Source: Candidatus Omnitrophota bacterium (GTDB lineage: Bacteria > Hinthialibacterota > Hinthialibacteria > JAKQFZ01). From it: 8,396 bases of DNA. Position 1 is the first letter of the stretch. Every line of letters begins with the position of its first letter. Positions 7,155 through 8,396 of this stretch are shown in pieces. The position numbers and the translations under genes were made by a program. A model generated the notes under the pieces. It was given only the letters and a program-made list of their open reading frames with translations. It ran no database searches and was not told the DNA's origin. Location of the stretch: contig JAKQFZ010000529.1 of NCBI GenBank assembly GCA_029558215.1, forward strand, positions 1 through 8,396, read 5' to 3'.

Positions 7155-7187
7155 AGAGTGAACATGTTCGCTTTACTTTCCGCGAAC
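7137..7187. repeat. Direct repeat and palindrome cluster, candidate operator
   Basis: AGTGAACATG occurs exactly at 7137-7146 and 7157-7166, 20 bases apart, close to two helical turns. Each copy follows a CATTAG (7133, 7151). The second copy runs into the perfect palindrome GAACATGTTC (7160-7169). GTTCGC (7166-7171) is then the inverse of GCGAAC (7182-7187). A further GAAC lies at 7241-7244. Together they form a row of GAAC/GTTC half-sites across and just after the candidate promoter, as a dimeric transcription factor would bind. The factor is not known. Confidence 0.5.
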
Positions 7188-7194
7188 CGTGCAT

Positions 7195-7210
7195 CTCTCT
7201 TTGCAGAGGG
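7195..7210 (+). promoter_or_regulatory. Small leader hairpin before the secreted-protein gene
   Basis: CTCTCT (7195-7200) pairs with AGAGGG (7205-7210), with one G-T pair, around a TTGC loop. It lies about 60 bases upstream of the start codon. It resembles the hairpin at 788-805 in sequence as well as shape (see findings). Confidence 0.3.
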
Positions 7211-7270
7211 GGGCATGAGATTCTGTGAGAGTTGTATGTCGAACGTAATACGAGGATAGGAGATATTGAG

Positions 7271-8396
7271 ATGAGAAAAGGGTTCCTTGGGTCTACCTTC
7301 GTGTGCTTTGTGGCTTTGATCGTTCTTGTGCCGTGTCTGCCCGCTCCTTTGCTGGCTGATGAGGAGCCAGAAGATGTGCTCACCCAGACCAAGGTCTCAG
7401 GTCAACGAACTTGGCGGGTTCCAAGTCCTCTCTTTCAGGAGTTGCTCTCAGAGAATGCTCCTCAGCTTCCTGGGGAAGCAGGTTTTCTCTGGACGCACCC
7501 TTTCATGGCGGATCGGATGCGTTCCATCGGTGTTCAGTTCGGTGTTGAGTACTCACTGGACGAGACAGGGCAGTTGATGGCGGATCTGAACTTTCATCCC
7601 ATTCAGGAATCCGTGAACATGGGGAAGGTCTTTGCAGAGAAGAGGTATCCACAGGCCAAACCGCTTGTGAAGTTGAATTGGTACCGAGCCCGCGGAGAGG
7701 GGATGCCGACTGTCAGCAGCGACGGTCAGACAATGCTGTTCGCGCCCAAGAATCGTCAGAAGTATCTGGAGGAGACCGAGGAACTTCTCAAGCAGTACGG
7801 CAACGACATCTGGGGTGTTTTTGCCGGTGATGAGATGGTTCTGAAGCAGAGAAAGGCGATCTTTGCGATTCTGGAAAGTGGTGTAGAGAAGCATCCCTAT
7901 ATCAAGGATATTGAGGCCGACATTCGTCAGCGTTTTGGCCTTGGCACGTATGGCATTCCGTCGGGACAAGACGATCCAGAGCCGTACAAATGGCTTGCCA
8001 TGAGCCTTTGGCTGGATGAGCAGGTCTGTCTTCTGGTTGCCGACTTGCGGAAGATTATTGACCGTGTTGCGCCACATGTCGTGCTGGTGGGTGACGATCC
8101 TGTTTCAGGTTTCAGGACATTTGACTATGCGCATCGTGGCAAGTACTGCGACATTGTCTCATATCAGGTCTCGCCTCAGAGCAATCCGTTTCGACAGGAG
8201 TTCGCCTTCTTCACCAAGTTGATGGTGGACATGTCAGGCAAGAGCGTTTTTCCTTGCGCACACATCGAAAATTACATTGTTTCGCTTGACGCAGAGGAGA
8301 CGCTTGAGGTGCTCAGCCAGGTATTCCGTGTTGGTGGGCGTGGTTTTCATTACTATCCCTCCGACGTGAAAGGCGTTCGACGGAAGAGTCAGGATA
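7271..8396 (+). CDS. Secreted protein of unknown family with hydrolase-like barrel features, 3' end cut
   Basis: The frame runs open from ATG 7271 to the window edge (375 codons). A TAGGAG-type binding site (7258-7264) lies 6 to 8 bases upstream. Residues 1-29 form a Sec signal peptide: MRK, a hydrophobic core (FVCFVALIVLVPCL), then PLLA before DEEPED, so cleavage is likely after Ala29. The mature part is soluble-looking, with alternating strand-like and helix-like stretches. Asp187-Glu188 follow a hydrophobic strand (WGVFAGDE). Glu333 follows another (SVFPCAHIENY), about 145 residues later. Strands ending in acidic residues at this distance recall clan GH-A glycoside hydrolases (acid on strand 4, nucleophile on strand 7), and DIVSYQVSPQSNPFRQEF also has that flavour. 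I do not recognise the family, so a carbohydrate-active role is only a guess. It has no lipobox (Cys22 is preceded by Pro) and no twin-arginine motif despite the neighbouring tatA. Confidence 0.6.
   Translation, partial: MRKGFLGSTFVCFVALIVLVPCLPAPLLADEEPEDVLTQTKVSGQRTWRVPSPLFQELLSENAPQLPGEAGFLWTHPFMADRMRSIGVQFGVEYSLDETGQLMADLNFHPIQESVNMGKVFAEKRYPQAKPLVKLNWYRARGEGMPTVSSDGQTMLFAPKNRQKYLEETEELLKQYGNDIWGVFAGDEMVLKQRKAIFAILESGVEKHPYIKDIEADIRQRFGLGTYGIPSGQDDPEPYKWLAMSLWLDEQVCLLVADLRKIIDRVAPHVVLVGDDPVSGFRTFDYAHRGKYCDIVSYQVSPQSNPFRQEFAFFTKLMVDMSGKSVFPCAHIENYIVSLDAEETLEVLSQVFRVGGRGFHYYPSDVKGVRRKSQD

Larger units (their letters stand above)
6927..7270. other. Gene-free regulatory stretch between tatA and the secreted-protein gene
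   Basis: In these 344 bases I find no convincing gene: the short open frames crossing it lack family-like features and good ribosome-binding sites. It holds, in order, a hairpin after tatA (6970-6990), three copies of CCGTGCA (6994, 7035, 7187), a sigma-70-like promoter (7125-7154), a cluster of GAAC/GTTC half-sites (7137-7187), a leader hairpin (7195-7210) and the ribosome-binding site of the next gene (7258-7264). Confidence 0.6.

Noticed and set aside
7160..7169. LexA (SOS) box
   Set aside because: GAAC and GTTC are separated by 2 bases, whereas the LexA boxes I know need 4 (GAAC-N4-GTTC) or the direct GTTC-N7-GTTC form.
7271..7360. Lipoprotein signal (Cys22) or twin-arginine signal on the secreted protein
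   Set aside because: Cys22 is preceded by VP, which does not fit a lipobox, and there is no RR pair in the n-region; a plain Sec signal with cleavage after Ala29 fits better.

Overview
This 8.4 kb window looks like ordinary chromosome from a free-living Gram-negative-type bacterium of moderate GC content. It has no sign of phage, insertion sequence, CRISPR or plasmid genes. The genes are core metabolism (malate dehydrogenase), translation (cysteinyl-tRNA synthetase), protein export (TatA), a two-component system with a sigma-54-type regulator, a lone metallo-hydrolase and a secreted protein. A membrane sensor kinase with a periplasmic-type Cache domain, a sigma-54 activator and a Tat component fit many bacterial phyla, so I do not name a taxon.

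Layout. (1) Bases 1-761, plus strand: 3' part of mdh, cut by the window edge. (2) 902-1558, plus: UlaG-like metallo-beta-lactamase-fold hydrolase. (3) 1680-3680 and 3688-5118, plus: a sensor histidine kinase and a sigma-54-dependent response regulator 7 bases apart, almost certainly one transcript and one signalling pathway. (4) 5137-6528, minus: cysS, convergent with the regulator and only 18 bases from it. (5) 6744-6926, plus: tatA, divergent from cysS across a 215-base promoter region. (6) 6927-7270: a gene-free stretch with hairpins, a promoter-like element and a cluster of GAAC/GTTC half-sites. (7) 7271 to the right edge, plus: a secreted protein of unknown family with a barrel-hydrolase look, cut by the window edge.

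How they work together. The kinase is expected to sense a small ligand outside the inner membrane and phosphorylate the regulator, which would then open sigma-54 promoters. No convincing -24/-12 promoter was found here, so the targets are probably elsewhere. The other genes look like independent neighbours.

Novelty. I see no clear undescribed multi-gene system. The signals most worth a second look are the repeat and palindrome cluster at the promoter of the secreted protein, that protein itself, two mutually exclusive small hairpins around the tatA ribosome-binding site, and a receiver-like tail on the histidine kinase. All of these rest on reading by eye and need computation.
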